DNA of 64,000 nucleotides from Leucogyrophana mollusca (Eukaryota; Basidiomycota; Agaricomycetes; Boletales): assembly GCA_021014945.1 (NCBI GenBank), contig MU266400.1, positions 1-64,000 on the forward strand. The letters run 5' to 3'. The translations under genes were made by a program, and so were the position numbers. Below, one piece after another: positions 10,541 through 22,834 of this stretch. Under the pieces are notes generated by a model, which saw nothing but the letters and a program-made list of their open reading frames with translations, searched no databases and was not told the origin of the DNA. Positions within the stretch are counted from its first letter, which is position 1. Each line of letters starts with the position of its first letter.

Positions 10541-13500
10541 ATGTCCACGTCGACAACTGCGACCGTGGACTCTCGCTCGTCTTCCCCCACTACTCCGGAG
10601 TCTTCAGATGGGCTGCACCGTGTAGCCATACATCACGACCACGAGCTTTCGTCTTGGTATAACTCAATCCGACCTGGAAAAGTCTTATCCGAGATGGGTT
10701 CTTGGGACAGCGACCCTCTGAGCAACTCTCCGGCCAAAGCAGGGGATGCACGTATGCTTCAGTTAGCCGACCTAATTGAAGACCATGCATATGACGAGTA
10801 CGACGAGTCACTCCTCATTTTGGTGATGTGCTAGACTAACGTAACGGTTTTTCAGCTCAGCTGGTTCGGGAATGGAGTGTTCATCCACCACTGAAGCCAT
10901 GACGCTCGGGTCATTTGCTCCACCCAATGATCCACAGCCGTCATCTCAGGTTGCCCAACCAGACGCCGAATATGTGGTTCCTTCACAATCCCAAATGCGC
11001 GGTACTCCGGTGGTACCTCCCCCAGCTACCAGACCTCGAACGCGAGACCCATCTTCGGCTCCTCATCGGGTCGTACACCCTCCAAAGGAATCGTGTCACA
11101 AGTGGGTCTCGCACCACTCTTTCAGTGTACCGTCTGACAACGTACTGCAGTCTGCCCATCTTGACCCCGAGTATACCTGAAACAGGTACCAAGTCTCGGG
11201 TAGAGACGCAAGTTCGTGTTACAGTCGACCTGGCCCACGCAAGTTCATCCTCCGGAGAGCCCTATCAGTACGACAGAGTTGGATCGTGGAAATGGCTCAA
11301 ATTGCCTCCGGGAACTGCAACAAAGAAAAGGACCCGGAAGGAGGGCAAGATAGGTAAATGCCGTGATACCCGAAACGCGCAGCATTTACTGATACTCACA
11401 AAAGATCCCGCCCCATTGGATATGCTCCATCTGTTTGCAAGCGTAAGTTGTGCGACCCCACCTAACAATCGTGTTCTCAGCTGCGGAAGCTGTCGAAATC
11501 GAGAGGTTTGCACACCGATTCTGACCGTTACCTTTACCTCGACTTGATGCATTTTGTTCTAGGCTAAACGCGTTGCCAGGAAACTCGCCGCGCGCGTGAG
11601 ACCTGCCCGCTCTGATTCCGACGCCCCAGATGATGGGACTGAACGGTCCAGGGGCAGCAAAGAGGATACAACCAGCATCATCCAATTCAATTGCCCCGAG
11701 GTCCTCGACTTTTCCTCAGGATCCGTCGTATTGCCTGTTCGCATCACGTGCTACTGCAGGCACCATCGCGAGAAAGTAGGTTTCCATGTCCATTTCACCA
11801 TGATGGACCACTCTGGCCGCGTTGTTGGCACTGGGACCACTCCACCAATCATGATCACGGACGATCACAAATCCACCATGAAATCAAGCGGAGGCTTCAA
11901 TCCCATCGCCGAATCGCCTGTGGATTGGTCGCAGCTCGCGCAAGTCGCGGAAGCTCCCGACAAGCGCGCTCCATCCAAGCGTAAATCGACGAGCACAAAA
12001 GCTCAGCCAAAGAAACGTGCTAAACCATATGATGCGGCAAGCCGGAGCACGTCTGTGAAGTTCTCGAGGGAAGCAAGTGTGACCAGCTTAACTTCACCGA
12101 TAAACTCCCCTTCCACCCTCCCATCGACGTCCCCCAATACCAGATCACCTACGCCGTCGCATCTCCCGCAGAGCCTGTCTACTCTCTCATTTTCACAGAT
12201 CATCGATGAGCCTCCGACACAGTCATGTTTCAGCATTGATAACCGCCAGGAACTGGATGCAGACTCGGTAGCTTCTGCCCTTGCCCTCACAGCACAGCTC
12301 GACGCTGTAATTGCGAGCTCTGACGCAGATATGCTTGATCCTGTACAGTCCATTGCCCCAATTGACACCTCAGAACACCTTCCATCCCCAGTAACCAGCT
12401 CAATCACATCTCCCATCGTCGCACCTGCACCTCAGTCTGCACTTCCCATGTCCAACCTCCTCTCCTCGCAGTCTATGCCATTCTTGTTCTTCAATCCAGG
12501 GTCTCCTCCACCCGTCTCCTCCCTTCCCCTGCCCAAAATTCACCGGCTTATCCCTTCCTCTGGTCCGACACATGGCGGCATCGAAGTCACCATCCTTGGC
12601 GAAAACTTCCACCCCGTCATTCAACTTAATTGCGTATTTGGCGGTGTCACCGCGAGCTCAACTCAGAGATGGAGCGACAACACCCTGGTTTGTGTTCTGC
12701 CGCCCCGAGCAACCCCTGGTGTTGTAGCCGTGTGGTTTGACGGTATTGACAAAGGCAACGATCCGTCGTTACCGTCCTTGTTCACTTACCGAGATGAATC
12801 GGATCGAGCATTGTGCGCCTTTCTTTACTTTTCCGCATTAGTAAGCTGACATGATCTGTGTTCAGGATGGAGCTTGCTCTGCAGGTCGTAGGCTTGAAGA
12901 TGACTGGTCAGATCGAGGGTGCGAGGGACGTGGCGCTGCGCATCGTTGGAACAACAGGTACCGAAGAGTCGACGAACCCAGGCACCAACGACATGATGCA
13001 AGTTGCGTCGGGATCACCTTCATTCCGCGATATCCGCCCCCTCCTCCTCGTTCGCTCTGGCGAAGGGGAGAACTTTGAGACCGCTATCGTCAAGTTCCTC
13101 TCTATGCTCGACGTCGCCGTAGACCGCCAGTCGGACCTGCCCATGGCCTCCGCAGTGTCGCACGCAACTCCCAGCGGACAGACCCTCCTCCACCTGGCGG
13201 CGTTCCTAGGGTTCGAGGTGTTGACGGAGTTCCTCATCGACCACGAGATCGACCTGGATGCTCGTGATCGCAATGGGTACACTGCGCTCCATTTCGCGGT
13301 CACGTCGCGCTCGAGTAGGTGTGCGAAACTGCTGGTGGAGGCGGGAGCGGACCTTGAGATTGTGAACGTCTTGGGGAAGACGCCAGAAGATATGGTGCCA
13401 GACGGGTTCTTCGAGGGAGATATCCTCGCCCGCGCTAGGGGAAGCCGGAGCCGCGAACTTCGTGACGACGACGGGGAGTCTCACTGGGGTGATGTAGAGA

Positions 13501-14514
13501 CCGACGATGAAACCGAGGAGGTCGTCGTTAAGCGACGAACATTCATCTGTCCCCCCCGTCGACGCCCCGATGGTCAAACTCAAGACTCAGACTCCGAGCC
13601 GACTCCCCCAGAGAACACCCACGTGGACACTCCGCCTCCAGAGCACATAGACATCAAGAGACCTATCGACGCGCACGCAGCAGATGAGAAGCAAACCGCG
13701 TCCTTCGTCGATATGATCCAGCGGACGCTCGCACAGCTCCACGCGCCCCAAGGCATCATCCCCAACATGCCTCAGCTCCCCCTCCCTCACCTTCCCGAGA
13801 TGCCCGCCGTTCCATGGGGTGCGCTGCCGCAGCTCCCCATGGTCTTCCCGGTGTTCGTGCCCATGCCCGGTTGGCCGTCGTTCCTGAGCGACAAGCGCGA
13901 CGGTGCTGATGTGCAGGACGGAGCTCGCCCTGCGGGGTATAGCGCTGTGCGGGCTGCGCAGGAATGGCGCGCCACGTGGGAGAAGTGGATGGCGCTGGCT
14001 GTCGCGACTGCTACTCTGCGTCAGCAACCGGCTGAAGAGGCACCCCCAATGTACACGCCGAGAGAGACGACGGAAGGAGGCGAACAATTGCCGAGTACGT
14101 CTCGCGTGGAGACTCCTGCTGAGCCGGATGTTGTACCCCCTCAGCCTGCTAGTGTGCTCGATAGACCGGTGAGGCGGGCAGAATACGAGGAGGTGCAAGT
14201 GCCCGCTCAGGAAGTTGACTCGTACGGCTACAGGCCGGCGAAAGTACGCACGCAGAAATCGCAGCAAAAACGTCAGTCCTTCCCGTGGTTTCCCATGTTC
14301 AATGGGCTGACTTGTTATGATACTAGATGATCGCATGCTTGTTCTTTTCTGGTTACCTATTCTCCTCAGTGAGTCACAGTTCGCTTATGTCATTTCATTG
14401 GATGGCTAATGCAGCTTAAAAGTCTCCCTGCTTTGGGCATTCCATAACGGAATTCGTTTCGCTCTCCACGCGCTGAAGACGACGTTATCGTTGAAGGCGG
14501 GTGTTCGCGCTTAA
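10541..14514 (+). CDS. MGA2: Mga2/Spt23-type membrane-anchored transcription factor
   Basis: Homologue of yeast Mga2/Spt23, which are made as ER-anchored precursors, released by the proteasome, and activate fatty-acid desaturase genes. Visible blocks in order: the conserved N-terminal region (KSRVETQVRVTVDLAH, YDRVGSWKWLKLPPGT, KRTRKEGKI, then ITCYCRHHREKVGFHVHF and GTGTTPPIMITDDHKST); Ser/Pro-rich linkers; an IPT/TIG fold (IHRLIPSSGPTHGGIEVTIL); and two ankyrin repeats (GQTLLHLAAFLGFEVLTEFL and GYTALHFAVTSRSSRCAKLL). The last exons give DRMLVLFWLPILL and SLLWAFHNGIRFALHAL, a hydrophobic C-terminal anchor ending at 14514. Without the final introns the frame would stop at about 14330 and lose the anchor. 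Exons between about 10797 and 11180 are uncertain. The related delta-12 desaturase lies 30 kb away. Confidence 0.9.
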
Positions 14515-14831
14515 ATGTTCTCAGAACTTGTGAGTGATACAATGCGTGCCCCAGGTCTGCGAACTGACGTCCAATGGATTGGTAGGTATATACAAAGACT
14601 GTGCTGTATAGATAGACTTTCAAGACTCGTCGGCGACTTAGATATTTATGCCTGATCCCGCAGTAATGGGTCAATGTTATGTGTTCAAGGTGATGTACCT
14701 TACCTGTATGTGTAGACACGTAATGTCAGGTCGTGTAATGCTCAATTATCATTCACGGAAAACAATAGAGACGTGTGAGGCAATCAGGTTCTATATCTTG
14801 TACATACACTCCTCTGTCACCGGTCAGACCC
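14515..14831. other. Convergent 3' intergenic region
   Basis: Tail-to-tail spacer between Mga2 (plus) and the RraA-like gene (minus). It is AT-richer than the flanking exons and should carry both 3' UTRs and polyadenylation signals. No gene is seen. Confidence 0.5.
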
Positions 14832-15601
14832 TTACTTTCCCCGGTGCTTCTTAAATGACTCCTGTACGCCTTTACCAGCCTTGATATCTTCCATGCACTT
14901 TGCATCCACCTCCTGACCCTTGGTTGCCACCTCGACCACCTGGTCCACGAGATCCTTCGGTATACATACAACGCCGTCCTCATCTGCAATGACCCAATCT
15001 CCAGGTTCGACTTTAACGGGAGCGAAAGGATCAGGCCCCTCACCCGCTCCTTGGGGGGATATAAGTAGGGGGACGTTCACTGCTGCTGGGCGGACGAAGG
15101 GAGACTGGCCGACAGTCGAGTGAGCCCGTGCGAATACGGGAAAGCCAGCTGCACGGTGCTCTGCAAGGTCTCTACAGCGACCCGAGATCACAACACCGAC
15201 CGCGTCACGCGCTTGTGCACCCGCGGTCATGAGACCGCCCCAAACCGCATTTTTGGTTTCTAACAATAAATAGCACGCGTAGTTGAGATCAGACGGAGTT
15301 AGTGCGAAGATTGGGGCAGAAAACAGACTGAACGAGGAGGGGCGTCGATGACGATGACTGAGCCTGGAGTTGCGGTGTCTACGAAGTGGGCGGAGAGTTT
15401 CGGGGCTATCTTGTCGGAGGCTAGGACCATTTGGACTGTGTAAGCTGGCGCGCAGATTTTGAGCTGCGATCCCGAGGAAGTGGGGGAAAGCATATGGATG
15501 TCTGGGATGTGACCTCCATTTGGAGACCCAAGCTTTATGAGTGCGTCTGAAATTTCGCAGGAGGAGAACGACGAAAGCGGTGAAGTTGACTGCGTTGACA
15601 T
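14832..15601 (-). CDS. RraA-like / HMG-CHA aldolase family protein
   Basis: Member of the RraA fold family, which includes 4-hydroxy-4-methyl-2-oxoglutarate aldolases (divalent-metal-dependent, pyruvate-releasing) and oxaloacetate decarboxylases. Two exons on the minus strand (15601-15334 and 15259-14832) are joined through a 74-bp intron and encode 231 residues, the usual size. The conserved core is NAVWGGLMTAGAQARDAVGV followed by VVISGRCRDLAEHRAAGFPV, which carries the Arg-Asp of the metal/substrate site. Next come VNVPLL and the C-terminal VEPGDWVIADEDGVVCIP. The start gives MSTQSTSPLSSFSSCEISDA, typical of fungal members. No targeting signal is seen, so it is probably cytosolic. The exact reaction cannot be assigned. 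Confidence 0.88.
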
Positions 15602-15613
15602 CGTGCGGGCGGT

Positions 15614-15655
15614 AGCCTGCAATCTCAAGCCTGCAATCTCAGGCCTGCAATCGCG
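15614..15655. repeat. Three tandem copies of a 14-bp unit
   Basis: The unit AGCCTGCAATCTCA occurs at 15614-15627 and again at 15628-15641, followed by a degenerate third copy at 15642-15655. It lies immediately upstream of the RraA-like start codon on the minus strand, so it is in its 5' leader or core promoter, within the divergent spacer shared with the VanZ-like gene. Confidence 0.85.
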
Positions 15656-15842
15656 CGGTTCATGAAAGAAAGAGATCAAGAGTCTCAACAGTAAATTGGC
15701 AGGGACGATATTAAGGGACACATATCAGGCAGTATATTCCCACGTTAATTATAGGTGCGTACCATCTAAATTTGGTGGTTGCACTGTTCTCAGTGCTGCA
15801 GCGCAGGTTTCGCTGGTTGACGGCCTTTGTGTTTTTCTCGCA

Positions 15843-16935
15843 ATGGCCAACCATGTACAGCTCCCAATATCCCAATCACAGCCAACGCATCCCCGAAAAT
15901 ATCTCAAGAAATGGTCAAAGGCGATCATGAAGTCTCACCGGGTCCGCCTGCCAAAGTATGACCTGCCCATACGTCTCCGCCCGGTGCGTTTCATACCACA
16001 TATGTCCTACACTCCTTCTGACAGTGATATTTCGCAGTGGTTCCTAGTGTTCACCTGCGTCATAATGGTGCTACTGGCCTTCCTGGGCTTCACCAACTTC
16101 TCAAGATCCTTGCCTCTTAACGACAAGCTCCTGCGCTTCATGTGCTTCTGCCTCGCCACTGGCGTTTTCTACTTTATATTCGACGTCGAAGAGTGAGCTA
16201 GTGATTGAATTATCGCTGCTACCGCGGGGTAGGCCGCTAACCCCTCCTCAGAGATGCTCGGCGAATATGGTTCTGGCGTCATTCCGGATTGATATTCACA
16301 GCAATTACATGCTTCTTCTTCGGTGGACTCGTCAGTGAAATCGTGCAGTCAATGCTTCCAGTGAGAGCCTCTCCACACTCACGCTCGCAGTTAGTTGCTG
16401 ACTGTCCATATAGTTCAAGGAATTCCAATTCGGAGATGTGGTGGTACGTGTCTACCCATCGTGACCTGTTCTGTGTGAATAAATAGATCCAGGCGAACAT
16501 GCTCGGCTCGAGTATCGGTCTGTACACGGCATACTACATCGAGCGGCACTACCGTTCCAGAAGAGAGGTGAGCGTCCTTCTGGCTAACCCGCCTCCTGAC
16601 GATGCTCACACTCCAACCTCAAGATCGCGCGTCTCTACCGTCCGCTCGACACAGACGAAGCCTCGGACGCAGAAGATGTCTCAGATGACGAAGGGGGCCA
16701 GGGAACGCAGCTCCTTCCGATGTACAACACCCACCTCTCATCCAGCCCGACAAAGCCAGCACCCAAGGGGAAAGCGTACAAAGCCGGCCGGCTGCGAGAT
16801 GTATGGGACGAGCGGGAGGAGTTATTTGGTATCGGAGAGGACAGTGACGAGGATGAGGCGGACACTCCACGGCCTCAGCGTACGTCAGATGTGCGCCCGG
16901 GACCACCACCGAAAATTACTGTTAGTAGCTCATGA
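15843..16935 (+). CDS. VanZ-like membrane protein
   Basis: Fungal member of the VanZ-like membrane family; its function in fungi is unknown. Exons are 15843-15983, 16038-16192, 16252-16360, 16414-16443, 16493-16567 and 16624-16935, giving 273 residues. Four membrane segments can be read: WFLVFTCVIMVLLAFLGF, LLRFMCFCLATGVFYFIF, SGLIFTAITCFFFGGLVSEI and the MLGSSIGLYTAYYI stretch. VanZ family features include NDKLLRFMCF, the GGLVSEIVQ motif and FQFGDVVANMLGSSIG. The C-terminal 105 residues are acidic and hydrophilic (SDAEDVSDDEGG). The first intron, 54 bp, is in frame and has no stop, so retention would add 18 residues between the N-terminus and the first membrane segment. The tail begins IARLYRPLD. 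Confidence 0.85.
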
Positions 16936-17036
16936 CGGCCCGGGAGTGTTTTCGCATCATGTACATCACACAGCACGACATATCTATCTCTGCATGCCTA
17001 ACATCTAATTTTTGGTTGCATGTGCGACGCACATGG

Positions 17037-19376
17037 TCACGAGTTGTGTCCGTTGAGAGTGTCAAGTTCTGCTTCGAGAGCATTCAAGTCGTCCTTGATC
17101 TGGTCGACCTCCTCTTGCCGTTTTGTGATGAGCTCATGTAGTCTCCCGCACGCTGTTACAGGCACGACTGTGACGTTGTCATCAACAATACGCTGGAGGT
17201 TTGCCTGAACCGCGAAAGTAAATCGCAGTGATGACTGGGATGAGTGAACAATAACTCGGTAGGGAAAGACCAACTCGCCTTCAGATCCCTCCTTACACCA
17301 TCCCCAACCCTCTCTAGATCCTGCATCCACCGCCTCTTCGCCTTCTCCCACTTCCCCACCGCCCAGCGCATCCCACCTACCGCCACCAGCATCCCAACCC
17401 CAACGGCACTCTCAGCCCCAGCACCCGTACCCAGGGCCACGAAGCCCTCACCAAATGTCAACCACCACCCCACGCCAGCGCCGCCAAACACTCCGCCAAA
17501 CGTGCCTAGTACGGCGCTCTGCGCGTTGCGGTGCAGTCGCGTAGTGGTGTGCTCGATGAGCTGGGCCCGGCGAGAGTGGATGGGCTTTATGAGGGACGTC
17601 GGGGTCAGTGCGTAAGTGGGGGAAGAAGTTAGTTGTTGAAGCTGGTTCACGAGGAGCGGGGAGTGGAAAGCGGAGGACGGCGAGGGCGGAACGAGGGTTG
17701 ATAGGAAAGCGAACGTCGAAGAAGCCAGGACCTGCTGCTCGCTCGACAGTCGTCCAGTTTGCATCATAAGCTATGACCGATACCAGTCAGCCGTGCGCGC
17801 GCACAAGAACATCGACGAGACCGATTCCCATTATACGTACCTGGCTCTCCAGCTCCTTGCACCAGTGCTTGTCAAGTGCACCCCCTACCATCACGCCTAC
17901 CTCGTCGACTCGCCAGAGCATCTTCCACCACGACAAAGAATCGAGAAGAATCTGCATCTCCTTCGTCCCGTCTTTCAGCGCCTTCTCCACCCGGCCTGTG
18001 TCGCCCGACGCACCGAGGACCTCAAGCTCGACTCGCGCACGCAGCTCCTCGACCCGGCGGCGCAGCTCGCGCGCGCCTTCACACACCACGTTTATAGCCC
18101 CGTGAGCGCGCGCAACCGACGCCGACCCGGCTTCGAGTGCGCTTCGTATTTGAGCCAAGGCGGTTTGTGTTCGAAGGCGAGCCAGAGACGCGTTGTCGGA
18201 CCCGCCTGCACCGAAGTACTCTGCCAGCGATTGGCTGAGTGTGGATAGTTGGGAACCGAGGAAGTCGTCTTGATATTTCAGGACGGCTGTAGGGGAGGTT
18301 GGGTTGGATTTGAGGCTGGAGAGTCCGCTCAAGGCACGGGCGGGGTCGATGGAGAGTATCTTTCCCGGCTTGATGCCAGTATCGGATAGCGTCTTCGCGA
18401 CATGGGTTAGAAGGTGGTCGGAAGATGTGGAGGGAGAGATGACAAGGAATGTGTTTGGCCTTCTGAGCAGATGACCTACGCTGGCGACAAGGGCAGGGAG
18501 CGGAGTAGTGAGTGCATTCCAGAGTAGAACCAAGACATCTCCATCAACAAGCTTATGGGAATACCGCCCCGAGCCTGATGACAATGCGGGATATTCACAA
18601 AGCTGGACCGGGAACGAGAAATGTTGGAGCCAGGGCGACGGGACGGAGAGCCTTGCCTCCTCTGAGTGGTTGGCCAGAGCCGTGGATGAACCATGCCTGA
18701 AACGAATCCGTTGATATCAGCACGTCTATGTTTGCCTCTCAATGTTCGGCACAAAAGCTAGAATCGACATACTCAATTACAATGCTGTGTGGGTGGTTCT
18801 TCCACCGGTTTCGGACGATATCGCTGTATGTCTCGTCAGAGGTGAAGGGATCCTCCAGGAGAGCTGTGATTAGATCGCGAGAACCGGACCACTCATCTAC
18901 ACCACAAACTATGGACACAAGCCCTGTGTGAGCACACGGACCACCCTACAGGAAACACAGTTGAGCTCACCCGCAATGCGCAGACACGCATCTGGAGCTG
19001 CTCTTGATGAGAGCTCTGAGCCCGCAGAGGTCAATACATCCTCCCAGAACCGAGAAGATTCGATACTGTCCGAGCCGTCCGTTGTTGGGAGCGCACGGGG
19101 TAACAACGACGCCGTTTTATGCAGTAGTGTAAGAGTTTGGTGTCGTCTCGAAGGGACCTCCACATCCCGATGCTCCGCAACGTCGCTGTGATATCTCCGG
19201 ACACCTGCTAGACTTTTTCCAGTGCCAGAACTCGTTCCGGCTCTCAGACATTTGGTTGGGCGGCGTTTACGGAAAACTGACGCTGAGTAGGATGAATCAG
19301 CTCCGTGGATAGCTGCAGAGCTGGCTGGAATAGTAGAACGTAAAAGACATCCAGGGACTGGAAGACATCCTGGCAT
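17037..19376 (-). CDS. MMC1: Mmc1-type mitochondrial protein
   Basis: Matches the fungal Mmc1 family of mitochondrial inner-membrane-associated proteins with a C-terminal D2-like region. The first exon (from about 19376) has a basic, Ser/Arg-rich start suitable for mitochondrial import, then LLHKTASLLPRALP and a helical block. The next exons give GLVSIVCGVDEW and DLITALLEDPF, then a large exon around 17790-18580 (FLVISPSTSSDHLLTHVAKTL, and a long helical ARAHGAINVVCEGARELRRR region). Further on is a glycine-rich hydrophobic hairpin (GTFGGVFGGAGVGWWLTFG, then VGVGMLVAVGGMRWAVG), a likely membrane-insertion segment. The protein ends in a predicted coiled coil (ELITKRQEEVDQIKDDLNAL). The start codon and 5' splice sites are approximate. 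Confidence 0.75.
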
Positions 19377-19546
19377 TGGGCAAAATTGGCCCCCGAGCTC
19401 AGGTTATGATTCCCTTCTGAACTTGTGCAGGTTGAGGTCATGTCTGCAATTGATTTTATAGGCACGTGACCCAGTCGCGTCGCGTACGACAACATCCACA
19501 TACACAGACAAAATAAATTAAAGAAGAGGTGAAGAGGCGACTATAT

Positions 19547-22416
19547 CTATCGTTTCCGTTTTCCTCTTGTCGCAGAGCTCCATACTAGTGGAACTTCCTT
19601 TCCCTTCTTCTGGGGACTACTCACTTCAGCTGTGGCTTCCATGATGGCACCCTTGCTCAAACAGAAATCAATGTGAGCATTCAGTCCTTGGTTGTCTGTG
19701 TCCAGTGTCTTTCCGCATATCGGGCACGTGTGGCCCTTCGTCTCCCCACCGCTAGAGTCCACCTTTTGAGGCTCCACCACTGGTTTGGAGCTTCGTGGCT
19801 TTGAGGCACCAGACGACGAAGACGACGATCCCTCCCCGCTTGATGTAGTGCGGGGCGGGCCTGACGTTGGGGGTCGTGGGCGAGGTTGTGCTTGGTGTGA
19901 TGATGGTTTATGACGTATCCGGTCGTGGTTCTGCCCTTCGACGTCCTCGTCTTCTCCTGCGTCGAGAACGCCGTGGCCGTCCTCTTCTTCGTAGAATCCC
20001 GGCATCGAGTCCTCATCGCGCTCAAGAAGCTGTACATCGCTATAATCAGCAACATCTTCGGGATGCTCGACCTCTAGCTTGGGCTTTTTCCGAGGCGATG
20101 TGTTTGCGGATTCGAAGAACTGGCAAGAGTAAGTCGACGAGAGGCGAGAGTAGATGCGAGCGTGATCCACGTACGCGTTTTATACCGCCGGATGGGGGTG
20201 ATTTTGCTCGCAGATCTCTGAGTTTCGTCACTCTAAGTCCGATGAGCCGGATGGTTAGGGGAAGCTCTGGTATCAAGAGTTCCTTCCCGATCTACATGCA
20301 CGTTTCAGCGTTATAACACATCCAAACGTGAAGACACGCACGGCGAAGAGATCTTCCTTCTTCGAGCTCACCCAACGATCAAATGATTTCGCCCGAGTAA
20401 AAACTGGGATGCTTCGGAATCAATCAACCAACCAATCCATAGGCCACAGACCATACCTTGATACGTATCCAGCTTATATTTGAGCGTCACCGTCTTACCA
20501 GTCCATCCACCACTGACCATATCACCTTCCAATTCCGCAGCCACTTCTTCAAGTTTGCGAAAAATTTGTGACTTGTCACTGAGGGCATGGAACGTTCTGC
20601 GACACAGACCATAAGCTGGGTGCTCGAATTGAGTATTGACGACAAACCTTTCTGCGCCGATACTCTTCCTTTCTTCCCTCTGCCCAGGCTGAACAACGTT
20701 CGACGCTATGCCAAGGTACGTCTTGAGCAGAAACCTCAGGCCGAACTGCTTGTCCATCAGCGAGAGCGTAGCCCGGTGTGTGTAAATGTCGCCGCAGGTC
20801 TTTGAGACAAGGTATCATATTTAGCCAGTACTAAGGCAACCCCGAGAAAGCCATGGTACCTTTATCCCAATAGCGTCCAGCAAACGCTCGTTCACACGTC
20901 CTACACCTGGTACCTTTCGAATAGATAGATCGCGCATGAACTCCTTGATCGAATCTCGATCAAAGGGGAGATGGTATTGTCCATTTGGCTTGTTCTGGAT
21001 TCTCCCGACGTCAGTCAGATCAACAATGTATGAACTGTATTGCGAAACTCGCCTTGTCGGAGCAAATCTAGCTCGGGAGAAGCATCAGTGAACTGTACGA
21101 GCGAGTAGTATACCCTGGAGACAACCGACCTTGGCAAGCATCTGTAACACATTAGTAATATGGACATCACTAAGAAATTTAGCACACCTTATTTGGCGCA
21201 ATGCCCGCGCTCACGGTGAGCTGCGTCTCTTTGTGCACTGTTGCGCGAATCTCCTGCACACATTCGTCTGGACTCAACTGGTGGGTCGCACAGTATTCAG
21301 TGATACTGACAAAGAGTACGATTAAGGCCGACACGAGGTCAGGTTGACGGGAGCACAACGTACTTGAGGTACCCCTCATCGCACCCGGCAGTGTGCATGG
21401 TGGGGTCATACCTCCGAAATATGTTCATAATCACGTTGGACAACTCCGTGTAGCGAGCGAAATTGAGTTTCATGATCATGAGCTCTGGACACAGCTTCTT
21501 CGCGACAAAGGCTTTCACCGAGACGTGTGAGTGATGAACGGTACCAAACAACAGATGCTCAACACTAGTATTCACCTGCCATGCCCGAGCGCACGCCGTA
21601 CTTACGCGCTTCATACGACGCGGTGCAGAGCACACCTAGACCTACCTGAACAGATCGGGTCTATTATTCATGAGCGTATCAAGAGAGGAACCAAGTACTT
21701 ACGCCAAATGGCTTTCCCGCAAGTGTGGGGTTGTCCAAGAGTTCCACATTGGCGTAAAACGCGTCCATGTCGACGTGAATAACAACTTGACTCAAGTCAC
21801 GCTGGGATTCCAGCTCTTCGATCTACATAAAAGCACCAGGTAAGTCGTCAGCGTAGTCCACTACAGCTCCCTCCTAGACCTCACGAGATGGTCAATACTC
21901 TTCTCAATGGCACCTACGATTGAGATGAAACGAGTATATGTAAGCCTCTGGTGACGCTTTCGACTATGTATGACTACGCACGGACGTCGACACCCTGCAC
22001 CACCTCATCCCGCTGCTTCAATATCCTCGCGATTCGATCGGAAAGCTCCTTGTCCTTCCGCTTCTCATTCTGCGGACGGGCGAAGAAAAGACGCTATAAT
22101 TCAACAACAGGTGTGGCATGCGAAGGTCAGCGTGGTAGCTCGCCTCGTAGAATTTGGACCCTTTTGAAGCTTCGGCGATGATGCGGTTGATTTCAGTTTG
22201 GTCCTTGGCGAGTCTATGAGTGTCATTTCACGCGTCAGATCAGGGTACATGATTGTGCAATGTGGGGGCTCGCTATATTCGAGCGCGGTGGTAGGTGGAT
22301 GCTACGAACCCGGCTTTCGTTGAGGAAGGGCCCGCAAGCCGTTTGAGGAGACTTGCGGAGTCTGGGGACGGTTTGGGAGGCTCGGGGTCGGTGCTCGTGT
22401 TGTCTGTCATTGTCAT
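19547..22416 (-). CDS. POLK: DNA polymerase kappa (Y-family translesion polymerase)
   Basis: Error-prone DNA polymerase that bypasses minor-groove lesions. Many small exons on the minus strand. The start at 22416 gives [11 protein letters not shown], then [14 protein letters not shown] and the kappa-specific N-clasp ([20 protein letters not shown], then [19 protein letters not shown] sequence). The first catalytic motif reads [20 protein letters not shown]. It is followed by [20 protein letters not shown] and the second acidic pair in [10 protein letters not shown], where SLDEAYL is commoner. The next exon has the HhH-preceding [14 protein letters not shown] block. The little-finger region lies around 20370-20760 ([15 protein letters not shown]). 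The last exon holds a UBZ4/Rad18-type zinc finger, [20 protein letters not shown] followed by FC, and a basic tail. All catalytic acids appear present. Internal exon borders were not all fixed. Confidence 0.9.
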
Positions 22417-22834
22417 TGTCGGCACGCACTCGCACGATAGAATATAATCCCTGGGATTTTATAGGAGCATTAGATGCATCAGTGGGTGCACAGTGACATT
22501 AATATTGTGAACGAATGCTCAGTGTGGCCCAGATCTCGATACCGTGTGGCTGTGCCCTTTAGCGCTTCAGCCTTTCAGCGCTTAACAAGTGCTAAGGTCA
22601 GTCACTACTCGTTGTGTACAGTATTGTGAATTACTTGTAACGCCATGGAGCCCCAAGAAATACATAAGTGACATAAGTATGTTCGTCAGGACGTATACAT
22701 AGAAGTAGATACAAAGCCATGCCATTATAAGAACATATTGCGGACCAAGCCGAAAGCAAATACAGTGCAGAACTACCCAGCAACTGCTCCAAGACAACAT
22801 AGATACCAATGCCCAGGCCCAACAACCGACCTCC
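22417..22834. other. Intergenic region between polymerase kappa and caspase-like genes
   Basis: Holds the polymerase kappa promoter on its left side and the 3' UTR of the caspase-like gene on its right. No gene or repeat is seen. Confidence 0.5.

Noticed and set aside
13587..14336. A 249-codon minus-strand open frame
   Set aside because: It lies antisense to the ankyrin and C-terminal exons of the Mga2-type gene, has no family resemblance, and is explained by codon bias of the real gene.
15001..15020. A GGTTCGAC sequence resembling a tRNA B box
   Set aside because: It lies within the conserved coding sequence of the RraA-like gene (the EPGDW region, opposite strand) and has no matching A box or cloverleaf.
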